A DNA stretch of 11,593 bases from the NCBI GenBank assembly GCA_003648845.1, contig QMQA01000015.1, positions 1-11,593 of the forward strand, in the 5' to 3' direction. This document shows positions 5,175 through 11,593 of this stretch, piece by piece. Below the pieces are notes generated by a model that worked only from the letters and a program-made list of their open reading frames with translations, had not been told where the DNA came from and made no database searches. The number at the start of each line of letters is the position of its first letter. Within the stretch, counting starts at the first letter, position 1. The stretch is from Candidatus Aerophobota bacterium. GTDB lineage: Bacteria; Aerophobota; Aerophobia; Aerophobales; B3-G15. The position numbers and the translations under genes are program-made.

Positions 5175-7136
5175 ATGGATTATTTTGGTTTTGCTGGCAA
5201 AGTGCTAAAAATAGACTTAACCACCGGAGAGATCAAAAAAGAGCCTTTAGATATAGAGCTTTGCAGGAGGTTTCTGGGAGGGGCGGGGGCTGGCTGGAGG
5301 ATGCTCTTTGATTACCTGAGGCCAGAAACTGACCCTTTCTCCCCTGATAATCCAATTATTATCAGCTCTGGAGCTTTGGTTGCTACAGGTGCTTACGGGA
5401 TGGTAAAGATAGCAGCTACTACCAAGTTTCCTATAGTTGCGACCAGGGATCATCGGTACTATGTAGGCTCTTCCATAGGTGGTGCTGAGTTTGGAACGAT
5501 GCTTAAAAGGGCTGGATATGATCATTTAATTATCACCGGTAAATCTGAAAAGCCTGTTTATATTAGGATTCTTGATGATAAAGTAGAGATTTGTGATGCT
5601 TCTTTATACTGGAAGAAAATGGATATATTTGATACTACTGATGCATTGAAAGAAAAATATGGTAAGAACACGAGTGTAATTGCTATTGGTCTTGCTGGCG
5701 AGAACTTAGTGAGATATGCAATAGCTTATATTGATAAAAAGGATTCGCTTGGTAAAAGTGGATTTGGTGCAGTGATGGGTTCAAAGAACCTTAAAGCAAT
5801 CGCTGTCGGAGGAACAGGGAAGATAAAAATTGCTGATAAGGAGAGGTTTGAGAAGGCAGTTGAATATGAGAAAAAAATTTTTCTTAGCTGGGGAGGGAGA
5901 GAGCAATGGTTAAAAATGGGGATGGCTGCTGGTTGGGATACTTTTAAATTTACTCAATATCCAGGCAAGAGATGGACGAGAGAAGAATGGAGCAGGTATT
6001 ATGGAAATGAAAAGCGACGGGAGTCAATTGATAAAATTTTAGCCTGCCCTTATTGCTTACTTGATTGCAGGATAAGATGGAAGATTCCCAGTGGAGAGTT
6101 CGCAGGTGAAGTTGGATATGGATCTCCTTACTCTAAAGGAGCTACATCAGGGTTATTGCTCGGAATTTCTGATATAAACAAGATGCTTCACTGGGTAACT
6201 CTCGCTAATCGTGCCGGAATATGTTTTTATACCTCTACTCGCCTGATTGATTTTGTTACCCAACTCTATATTGAAGGACGACTCACCAGGAAAGATACAG
6301 ATGGCTTTGAATTAAGAAGAGATTATGAATTTTATTTGGAGTTATTTGATAAAATCATAAAAAAACAAGGAATAGGTGAGATTTTATCCGAAGGATGGGT
6401 TGTTACTGGAGAAAAGTTGGGAATTAAACCAGAAGAGTATTGGTATTGTGGGATATCAAAGGGGACTGATATTATTTATGAGGCTCGGACAGCTAAACTC
6501 CATCCTTTAATATTTGGTTATGTTACCAATCCCCGGCCTCACCATGGGGGACTTCATACCTTAACTGTATTGGTCAATCAACCCATAGAGGCTATACGAA
6601 AACAAATCGAGGGATGGGGACTTTCCAAGGAAACTGTAGAGAGAATTTTTACTCCGGCAGAATATACAGGAAAGTTTAATATAGGTAGGTACGCACGATA
6701 TATGGAAGATGCGATGGCGGTAAAGAATTCTACTGGATTATGTGCAATTTATACGGTATTTGGTCCTCTTCTCGGCAAGGAATTGGCAGAGATTTACTCT
6801 GCGGCTACAGGAATAGAATATAGCGCTGAAGAGATGATTAAAGCTGGAGAGAGGGCTTTTAATGTAAAGAAGCTGCTCAATGCAAGAGAAGGATTTACTC
6901 GCAAAGATGATAAATTTCCTGATATTTGGACACAGCCTCTAAACACGCCTGAAGGGAAAGAGGAATTGACCGATTATTACAAAATTCATCCAATTACAAG
7001 GGAGGATCTTAATCGTCTTTTGGACGATTATTATGATGAAAGAGGATGGAATAAGGAGAAAGGAATTCCATCCAAAGAGAAGCTGGAGGATTTAGAGTTG
7101 AGCGAATGTAGCGATGCATTAAATTTTGTGAAATAA
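5175..7136 (+). CDS. Aldehyde:ferredoxin oxidoreductase family (tungsten-pterin enzyme)
   Basis: A 653-residue cytoplasmic enzyme of the AOR family, which oxidises aldehydes to acids and passes electrons to ferredoxin using a tungsten bis-pyranopterin and one [4Fe-4S] cluster. The N-terminal domain begins with GKVLKIDL and runs to about residue 210. Cluster ligands are Cys291, Cys294 and Cys298 (CPYCLLDC) plus Cys523 (STGLC). The C-terminal part ends in the usual DDYYDERGW then GIPSKEKLEDL. Glu312 and His457 sit where catalytic acid and histidine residues lie in Pyrococcus AOR (by-eye alignment). Both DxxGL pterin motifs have Asn for Asp (Asn345, Asn518). AAGGGGGA (5163-5170) is the ribosome binding site. 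Lying between the aldolase genes, it plausibly removes the aldehyde they release. No ferredoxin or electron-transfer partner is encoded nearby. Confidence 0.9.
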   Translation: MDYFGFAGKVLKIDLTTGEIKKEPLDIELCRRFLGGAGAGWRMLFDYLRPETDPFSPDNPIIISSGALVATGAYGMVKIAATTKFPIVATRDHRYYVGSSIGGAEFGTMLKRAGYDHLIITGKSEKPVYIRILDDKVEICDASLYWKKMDIFDTTDALKEKYGKNTSVIAIGLAGENLVRYAIAYIDKKDSLGKSGFGAVMGSKNLKAIAVGGTGKIKIADKERFEKAVEYEKKIFLSWGGREQWLKMGMAAGWDTFKFTQYPGKRWTREEWSRYYGNEKRRESIDKILACPYCLLDCRIRWKIPSGEFAGEVGYGSPYSKGATSGLLLGISDINKMLHWVTLANRAGICFYTSTRLIDFVTQLYIEGRLTRKDTDGFELRRDYEFYLELFDKIIKKQGIGEILSEGWVVTGEKLGIKPEEYWYCGISKGTDIIYEARTAKLHPLIFGYVTNPRPHHGGLHTLTVLVNQPIEAIRKQIEGWGLSKETVERIFTPAEYTGKFNIGRYARYMEDAMAVKNSTGLCAIYTVFGPLLGKELAEIYSAATGIEYSAEEMIKAGERAFNVKKLLNAREGFTRKDDKFPDIWTQPLNTPEGKEELTDYYKIHPITREDLNRLLDDYYDERGWNKEKGIPSKEKLEDLELSECSDALNFVK

Positions 7137-7158
7137 TTTTTTATCAGGAGGTAGAGTA

Positions 7159-7845
7159 ATGATAGTTGAGCTGTCATATATTATTGGAGAAAGGGGAGAG
7201 AAAGAACCAGTGTTGGTCTTAGGTTTGTCTAAACCTAAAGTGATTCCTCGATCAAGATTTGGTGATGGACAGGGCAAGAGTAATCAGACCAGCATTCTGG
7301 AACTGTCCAGTCACAATGGAACCCACATTGATATGCCCTGGCACGTTTTTCCAAATGGGAAAAAGATTACGGATTATGACATTTCTGATTTTGTTTTTGA
7401 TAGGCCATTTCTTGTTGAGTGTCCAAAGAATGATCTGGAGAAGATAACTTCGGAAGACTTGAAGCCTTATGTTGAAAATTTAAAAAACTGCGATCTATTG
7501 CTTGTTTACACTGGATTTAGCAAATACCGTTCAACTGATCCGGAAAGATATGTTATCAAATCTCCTGCATTTTCAACAGAGGCCGCTAAATATATCGTTG
7601 ATAACTTTGAGAATATTAGGTGTATCGGGATGGATTTTATGGGAGCTGAGAATATTCCTGAAGGGAGAAAAACTGGCTGGCCTGTTCACAAGATCCTCTT
7701 GGGGGATAACCGAAATTTTTTTCATATAGAGGATATGAATTTAGCTCCAGTAATAGGGAAAAAAATAAAAAGGGTTTATGTTGCTCCTTTAAGAATGGTT
7801 GATCTTGAAGCATCTCCAGTTACTGTGATTGCTGAAGTAGAATAG
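7159..7845 (+). CDS. Cyclase-family metal-dependent hydrolase
   Basis: The 228-residue product has the signature of the cyclase family (kynurenine formamidase KynB, isatin hydrolase and relatives): His52, His56, Asp58 and His62 in the motif SHNGTHIDMPWH, which binds the metal. A later part (GWPVHKILL, then a Glu in HIEDMNLAPV) matches the conserved C-terminal region. Known members hydrolyse cyclic or open amides and related bonds; what this one acts on is not evident. AGGAGGT (7146-7152) is a strong ribosome binding site, and the gap from the oxidoreductase gene is 22 bp, so it is in the operon. In a sugar-acid pathway a lactone- or ring-opening step would fit, but that is inference. Length is normal for the family and all metal ligands are present. 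Confidence 0.85.
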   Translation: MIVELSYIIGERGEKEPVLVLGLSKPKVIPRSRFGDGQGKSNQTSILELSSHNGTHIDMPWHVFPNGKKITDYDISDFVFDRPFLVECPKNDLEKITSEDLKPYVENLKNCDLLLVYTGFSKYRSTDPERYVIKSPAFSTEAAKYIVDNFENIRCIGMDFMGAENIPEGRKTGWPVHKILLGDNRNFFHIEDMNLAPVIGKKIKRVYVAPLRMVDLEASPVTVIAEVE

Positions 7846-7889
7846 AATTTTAATTAATTGGATTTCTGCAGAGAGTATAGGAGGAAAGA

Positions 7890-8291
7890 ATGTTTAAAAG
7901 ATTTGGTCATATTGGGATAGCGGCTAAAGATCCAGAGAAATTGTGTAGATGGTACTGCGATGTTTTGGGATTCAAAGTAATTTTTGAAATACCAAAAACT
8001 GAACGAAGGCCAATTCCCATATACTTTATTCAACTTGGAACGAAAACCACTATCGAGATTATACCTGCAACTGACAGAGAAAGAATTAAGCGTGATACAA
8101 ATGATCCGGGCTTCTCTCATGTTGGCATTCCTGTAGATGATTTTGATAAAGCAGCTGAAGATTTGGGATCAAAGGGTGTTAGTTTGCATAACATCCGTCA
8201 AACTGGCCTTGGTTGGAAAATTGGATATTTCTATGACCCTGAAGGTAACTTGATTGAGATTGTTTACCGACAGAAAGATCTTCCAGTTTAA
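7890..8291 (+). CDS. VOC-superfamily protein (glyoxalase / epimerase-like fold)
   Basis: A 133-residue vicinal-oxygen-chelate protein made of two beta-alpha-beta-beta-beta modules (about 1-60 and 72-130). The four expected metal ligands can be picked out: His7 (FGHIGI), Glu56 (TIEII), His77 (FSHVGI) and Glu123 (NLIEIVYR). With all ligands present it is likely an active metalloenzyme. The superfamily includes glyoxalase I, methylmalonyl-CoA epimerase and ring-cleaving dioxygenases. The short length and anaerobic setting make an isomerase or epimerase, or a lyase acting on an oxo-compound, more likely than a dioxygenase. AGGAGG (7879-7884) precedes the ATG by five bases. Its place between the cyclase-family gene and the second aldolase gene suggests it works on the same intermediate. 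Confidence 0.85.
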   Translation: MFKRFGHIGIAAKDPEKLCRWYCDVLGFKVIFEIPKTERRPIPIYFIQLGTKTTIEIIPATDRERIKRDTNDPGFSHVGIPVDDFDKAAEDLGSKGVSLHNIRQTGLGWKIGYFYDPEGNLIEIVYRQKDLPV

Positions 8292-8330
8292 TCTTACATT
8301 CATAAAGATGCTTTCAAAGGAGGCAGAAAA

Positions 8331-9209
8331 ATGAGGTTGGAAGGAGTAATTCCACCTATGATTACTCCATTTGATTCCAATGGAGAGATTGATGAGAAAG
8401 CGTTAAGAAAAGTTGTGGATTTTTTATCTAAAAATGTTCATGGATTGTTTTTATGTGGAACATACGGTTCAGGGCCTTTAATGAGTGTGGAACAGAGAAA
8501 AAAAGTTGTTGAGATTACTATCGATGAAGTAAGGGGGAAAATTCCAGTTATAGTCCATGTAGGGGCAGCAAGTACTGATGCTTCTATAGAGCTGGCAAAA
8601 CATGCCGAAAAGACCGGTGCAGTGTGTGTGGCAAGTGTTCCTCCTTACTATTATCGTCCATCTGAGAGGGACATAATTTACCATTATGAAAGGCTGGTAA
8701 AAGCGATAGGTATTCCGGTTTATGTTTATAACAATCCTAAAACTGTTGGTTACGGAATTTCTTCTGAATTAATGAGCAAAATAGCTGATGTTGGGGTCCA
8801 AGGGGTAAAAGATAGTAGTTTTGATATGATGGTGTTTGCTGAGTTTCAACGTAAATTAGGAAATCGAGGATTTGATATTGTAATGGGCACAGAAGCTCTT
8901 TTTCTTTTAGCTTCAGTTTTGGGAGCAAAGGCTTTTATTCCTGGGTTGGGAAATGCTTTTCCAGAGATTTGTGTTGAATTGTACGAAGCTTGCATGAAAA
9001 GGAATTATGAGAATGCCCGGGATATTCAGAAGAAAGTTAATCGTGTCCGAGATGTTATGAGAATTGCTGGTGCGAGTATTGTTTCAGTGTATGAGATGCT
9101 GAAGATGCGAGGAATTAATGCTGGTCTACCTAAGTCTCCCTTCCGTCCTGTAGACGAGAGTACCCGGGAGCGTATGAAGAAGAAGTTACAGGAATTACAG
9201 GTGTTGTAG
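8331..9209 (+). CDS. DapA/NAL-family Schiff-base aldolase, copy 2
   Basis: A 292-residue paralogue of the product of the gene at 4251. Lys160 (GVKDSS) is the Schiff-base lysine, Tyr133 (YVYNNP) the catalytic tyrosine, and the substrate loop GTYGSGPLMS (43-52) is identical to copy 1. Like copy 1 it lacks the DHDPS arginine after YNNP. The two genes share stretches at the DNA level, such as the run of over 20 identical bases beginning TGGAACAGAG, but the proteins differ at roughly half their positions by eye, so the duplication is not recent. Differences fall around residues 97-115 and in the C-terminal third, which may alter specificity or oligomer contacts. AAAGGAGG (8316-8323) is the ribosome binding site. 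The likely role is retro-aldol cleavage of a related or epimeric 2-keto-3-deoxy acid. Confidence 0.87.
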   Translation: MRLEGVIPPMITPFDSNGEIDEKALRKVVDFLSKNVHGLFLCGTYGSGPLMSVEQRKKVVEITIDEVRGKIPVIVHVGAASTDASIELAKHAEKTGAVCVASVPPYYYRPSERDIIYHYERLVKAIGIPVYVYNNPKTVGYGISSELMSKIADVGVQGVKDSSFDMMVFAEFQRKLGNRGFDIVMGTEALFLLASVLGAKAFIPGLGNAFPEICVELYEACMKRNYENARDIQKKVNRVRDVMRIAGASIVSVYEMLKMRGINAGLPKSPFRPVDESTRERMKKKLQELQVL

Positions 9210-9389
9210 GAGCAGAGTGGTGGGTGTTAAGAGTATATTGAAGATTGTTGTCAGTTTAATTTGTAAAGGAGGAGGATAAAAATAGGGCTGAAAGGGGGTG
9301 AGAAATGAAGATAAATAGGCCCACTCTGAATATGTCTTTTTCAGGAAAGGTCAATGTATGTAAAGATATAAAAAATAGGAGGCGAATAA
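9210..9389 (+). promoter_or_regulatory. 180-nt leader before the binding-protein gene
   Basis: This is the longest gap within the intact part of the operon. It holds a strong Shine-Dalgarno-like GGAGGAGG (ending near 9276) with no start codon behind it (AAAAATAGG follows), a GGGGGTGAG motif before the small frame at 9305, and an 8-bp long-range inverted repeat: CAGAGTGG (9213-9220) with CCACTCTG (9321-9328). No convincing -35/-10 pair was found. It may be a regulated leader or the scar of a rearrangement. Confidence 0.3.
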
Positions 9390-9406
9390 ATGAAGAAGAG
9401 TTTTAG
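9305..9406 (+). CDS. Possible 33-codon leader peptide overlapping the binding-protein start
   Basis: ATG at 9305 follows a good GGGGGTGAG ribosome binding site and opens a 33-residue frame (starting MKINRPTLNM) that ends with TAG at 9404-9406, overlapping the first 17 bases of the binding-protein gene. That overlap would allow translational coupling. The peptide is basic, polar and unlike anything I recognise. It may be a real leader peptide or just a chance frame behind a purine-rich stretch. Confidence 0.25.
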   Translation: MKINRPTLNMSFSGKVNVCKDIKNRRRINEEEF

Positions 9407-10517
9407 GCTTTATTTGGTTTTGGGTCTGGTTTTGGTGGCTGTAATGTTCTTTAGTCTTTGCGCTTTTGGTCAGAGCACTCGGTATGTATTGGATAAAGAT
9501 ACAGCATATGATGTTTTTCTTCATAAACACGCCTGGATTGATTGGTGGAATAATTCACCTAAAATAGGACAGTACAAGGTTGAACCTCCGTATAAAATTG
9601 GTTTTATTACATCATGGAGGGGAAATCCCTGGCAGGAGACCTGTATTGCAGAGTTTAAAAGGGAAGTGGGAAGGTCAACTCTTATTAAAGATTTTGTGCA
9701 TATGGACAGTGCTGGCTCCATAGATATTGAGATGCAGAATCTTAAAAGTATGTTTACAATGTGGAAGGCTGGAGAATTAAATGGGATTATTGTTGATCCA
9801 CTTGATGCAAAAGCGTTTGTAAGTACCATAGAAGAAATATACGATGCCGGGTGTCCGATTATCTTGTTTAATAATGCCGCTGATACCACAAAATACACAT
9901 GTTACGTCGGCAATGATCCCTGGACATTTGGTACTCAGGCTGCTGAATGGCTGGCCAGGAAACTTAATTATAAAGGCAAAATTCTTTTCTTTAGAGGTTT
10001 AAAGGGATATCCAATTGACGAAGGTCGTAGTGGTGGTGGACTTTCGGTTTTTGAAAAGTACAAGGATATTAAAATTGCAGCTATTGATTATGGAGATTGG
10101 TCTTATGATAAAGCAAAGAATCTTTTCATGAATATGGTAACAGCTCACCCAGATTTTGATGGTATTTTCTCCGTTGGTGGACAGATGTCCAATGCTGTTA
10201 TTGATGCCATGGTGGAACTGGGAATGGATCCCAGCAGATATCCCCATGCATCTGAAGACCAGAATGGTTTTCTGCAGAAGTGTATCCAGTATAATATTCC
10301 CGCCTACGCTTCCTGTCATCCTTCAATTTGTAGTGCAATTGCGGTTGTCTTGATGGAAATGCTCCTGCAGGGTTATCCCGTACCAAAGATGTACTTCTAT
10401 CCGGCTCCTGGAATTACGACTGAAGAGATGAAGGACTATGTGCGACCCAACGCACCTGAAGGTATATTCGTTTTCACGCCGCTTTCTGACGAAAAATTAA
10501 ACGAAATCCTCAAATAA
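9390..10517 (+). CDS. Periplasmic sugar-binding protein of an ABC importer (RbsB-like, Peripla_BP_4 type)
   Basis: The 375-residue product starts with a typical signal peptide (MKKSFR, then a hydrophobic stretch to about residue 25, likely cut after CAFG at 27). A mature type I binding-protein fold begins near residue 68 (YKIGFITSWRGNPW). Characteristic pieces follow: NGIIVDPLDA (131-140), CPIILFNNAA (155-164), YVGNDPWTFGTQAAEWL (172-188) and DFDGIFSVGGQMSNAVIDAM (255-274). Such proteins capture sugars, polyols or cyclitols and deliver them to an RbsA/RbsC-type transporter. Residues 28-66, between signal and core domain, are rich in Trp, Tyr and His and longer than usual. There is no proper lipobox (FSLC has Leu before Cys). 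AGGAGG (9377-9382) precedes the ATG by seven bases. The ligand is unknown but presumably feeds the upstream enzymes. Confidence 0.88.
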   Translation: MKKSFRLYLVLGLVLVAVMFFSLCAFGQSTRYVLDKDTAYDVFLHKHAWIDWWNNSPKIGQYKVEPPYKIGFITSWRGNPWQETCIAEFKREVGRSTLIKDFVHMDSAGSIDIEMQNLKSMFTMWKAGELNGIIVDPLDAKAFVSTIEEIYDAGCPIILFNNAADTTKYTCYVGNDPWTFGTQAAEWLARKLNYKGKILFFRGLKGYPIDEGRSGGGLSVFEKYKDIKIAAIDYGDWSYDKAKNLFMNMVTAHPDFDGIFSVGGQMSNAVIDAMVELGMDPSRYPHASEDQNGFLQKCIQYNIPAYASCHPSICSAIAVVLMEMLLQGYPVPKMYFYPAPGITTEEMKDYVRPNAPEGIFVFTPLSDEKLNEILK

Positions 10518-10542
10518 GGAGTTATCGCAGGAAGAAAATTTA

Positions 10543-10577
10543 ATAGGGAAGTTACCCCTTATGGGGAGCTTCCCTAT
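10543..10577 (+). promoter_or_regulatory. Intergenic stem-loop between binding protein and ATPase genes
   Basis: ATAGGGAAG (10543-10551) pairs perfectly with CTTCCCTAT (10569-10577). Inside it CCCC (10555-10558) pairs with GGGG (10563-10566) around a TTAT loop, with a small internal loop between the two helices. No T run follows, so it is not a standard terminator. Such hairpins behind binding-protein genes commonly protect the upstream mRNA, which allows more binding protein than ATPase to be made. Confidence 0.6.
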
Positions 10578-10610
10578 CCATTAAATATACCTCATAAAGG
10601 GACTAAAAAT

Positions 10611-11593
10611 ATGGAAGAAGTTTTAAAAATAGATTCTATAAGCAAACATTTTCCGGGGGTACAGGCCTTAAATAAAGTTAGCTTCGGTTTAGAAAAGGGT
10701 AAAATTTATGGTTTGGTTGGTGAAAATGGCGCTGGTAAATCAACTTTGGTTAAAATATTAATGGGATTGTATCAACCCGACAGTGGAGAAATTATTGTGA
10801 AGGGGAAGAAGGTTACTATTTCAGATCCTACCTTTGCCAGAGAAAAGTGTGGGATTGATACTGTATTTCAGGAACATTCATTAATTCCACAGATGAGTAT
10901 CGCTGAGAATATTTTTCTTGATAAACTTGAGAAGTATTATACCAATGGAGTTATAAACTATAGAAAACTTCGGGAAGATGCTAAGAGAGCCCTTAAAGCG
11001 GTGAACTTAGATATGGATGTTTCGTTACCTGCTGGCGAAATAAGTGAAGGAGAAAAAAGCTTAATCGAGTTTGCAAGGTCTCTTAATCGTGACCCAGATA
11101 TACTTATTTTTGATGAAATGACTGCATCACTGGAGAGTAATATAGTTCGGGAAGTATTTGATATTATGAGAGATTTGAAAAAGAAAAATAAAACTTTGAT
11201 TTTTATTTCTCACCGCTTGAAAGAAGTCTTGCGAGTATGTGATGAAATTCTGGTGCTGAAGGATGGTAATTTTCAAGGAATTGTAGATAACCAAAGGAAG
11301 GATACAAATCCTGAGATAATTAGAGAGAAAATAATTAATAAGATGACAGGGAGGAAAACCGGACTCTTATTTCCTCCAAAAAACAAGTTAGAGAGAAGTA
11401 CAGAAGTGGTTCTCTCTATTAGTAATCTTAGCAATCAATATTTGAAAAAAATAAATCTTGAAATATATAAAGGGGAAATTGTAGCTTTGGCTGGCCTCAG
11501 AGGTCAGGGACAAAGTAAACTTTTACGTACTATTGCCGGGCTTCTTCCGAAAAATGAGGGAACTATAAAACTTTTTGGGAAAGAACTGATAAT
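10611..11593 (+). CDS. Sugar ABC transporter ATPase, RbsA/MglA type with two ATPase domains (3' end beyond window)
   Basis: The visible 327 residues cover the first nucleotide-binding domain and the start of a second; family members are about 500 residues. Domain 1 has Walker A GENGAGKST (37-45), Q-loop Gln87 (VFQEHS), signature ISEGE (144-148), Walker B LIFDE ending at Glu169, and H-loop His201 (FISHRL). Domain 2 starts near 265 and has the degenerate Walker A GLRGQGQSK (295-303), with Gln at the usual lysine position, as is normal for the second half of this family. The signature and the DEMTASL sequence (family norm DEPTAAL) deviate slightly, but catalytic residues are intact. The ribosome binding site is AAAGGGA (10596-10602). 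It energises uptake of the ligand of the preceding binding protein; the permease gene is expected just past the right edge. Confidence 0.9.
   Translation, partial: MEEVLKIDSISKHFPGVQALNKVSFGLEKGKIYGLVGENGAGKSTLVKILMGLYQPDSGEIIVKGKKVTISDPTFAREKCGIDTVFQEHSLIPQMSIAENIFLDKLEKYYTNGVINYRKLREDAKRALKAVNLDMDVSLPAGEISEGEKSLIEFARSLNRDPDILIFDEMTASLESNIVREVFDIMRDLKKKNKTLIFISHRLKEVLRVCDEILVLKDGNFQGIVDNQRKDTNPEIIREKIINKMTGRKTGLLFPPKNKLERSTEVVLSISNLSNQYLKKINLEIYKGEIVALAGLRGQGQSKLLRTIAGLLPKNEGTIKLFGKELI

Noticed and set aside
5247..5525. Minus-strand frame opposite the AOR gene
   Set aside because: It is a shadow of a well-supported AOR coding region and shows no coding character of its own.
7259..7729. Two short plus-strand frames inside the cyclase-family gene
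   Set aside because: They lie in alternate frames of a gene with a complete metal-binding motif; neither resembles a protein family.
4251..9209. Calling either DapA-family protein dihydrodipicolinate synthase (lysine biosynthesis)
   Set aside because: The active-site loop is GTYGS rather than GTTGE, the carboxylate-binding Arg is missing, and the neighbours are catabolic.
9390..9470. Lipoprotein signal in the binding protein
   Set aside because: The candidate cysteine is preceded by Leu (FSLC), which does not fit a lipobox; an ordinary signal peptidase I site after CAFG is more likely.
9521..10386. Several minus- and plus-strand frames within the binding-protein gene
   Set aside because: They are alternate-frame shadows of a clear periplasmic binding protein with no independent start signals.
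1..11593. CRISPR arrays, tRNA or rRNA genes, insertion sequences
   Set aside because: No regularly spaced repeats, no cloverleaf or rRNA motifs and no recognisable transposase were seen on either strand.

Overview
This is an AT-rich window (roughly 40% G+C by eye) from a bacterium. It has sigma70-type promoters, strong AGGAGG ribosome binding sites, ATG and occasional TTG starts, and a dense run of genes all on the + strand. A predicted tungsten-dependent aldehyde:ferredoxin oxidoreductase, a corrinoid-protein remnant and a high-capacity sugar-type ABC importer point to a strict anaerobe living by fermentation. The style resembles Atribacterota, Thermotogota or anaerobic Firmicutes, but the sequence alone does not settle the lineage.

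Layout. Positions 1-340 hold no convincing gene: a minus-strand frame is open to the left edge, and a likely rho-independent terminator lies at 295-341. A small basic protein gene (401-700) follows, with its own consensus promoter overlapped by a perfect 25-bp palindrome. Positions 701-1011 are probably non-coding. At 1012 a near-perfect promoter starts what looks like one long operon running past the right edge. Its order is: GntR/HutC-family regulator (1089), overlapping SDR dehydrogenase (1870), a block of gene debris (2683-3236: a frameshifted ABC ATPase and a truncated corrinoid protein), D-2-hydroxyacid dehydrogenase (3229, TTG start), DapA-family aldolase 1 (4251), aldehyde:ferredoxin oxidoreductase (5175), cyclase-family metal hydrolase (7159), VOC/glyoxalase-fold protein (7890), DapA-family aldolase 2 (8331), periplasmic sugar-binding protein (9390) and a two-domain RbsA/MglA-type ATPase (10611, cut by the window end).

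How they may work together (inference). The binding protein and ATPase import a sugar, sugar acid or cyclitol. The SDR and 2-hydroxyacid dehydrogenase carry out NAD-linked oxidation or reduction, and the cyclase-family hydrolase may open a ring, lactone or amide. The two Schiff-base aldolases would cleave a 2-keto-3-deoxy acid to pyruvate plus an aldehyde, and the oxidoreductase would oxidise that aldehyde to an acid while reducing ferredoxin. The GntR protein would sense an intermediate. No dehydratase or sugar kinase is visible here; they would have to lie beyond the right edge or elsewhere.

The points most worth a second look are the aldolase/oxidoreductase/aldolase arrangement with active-site motifs that fit none of the named DapA-family enzymes, the palindromic operator of the 99-aa gene, the half-sites around the GntR promoter, and the decayed genes inside an otherwise intact operon.
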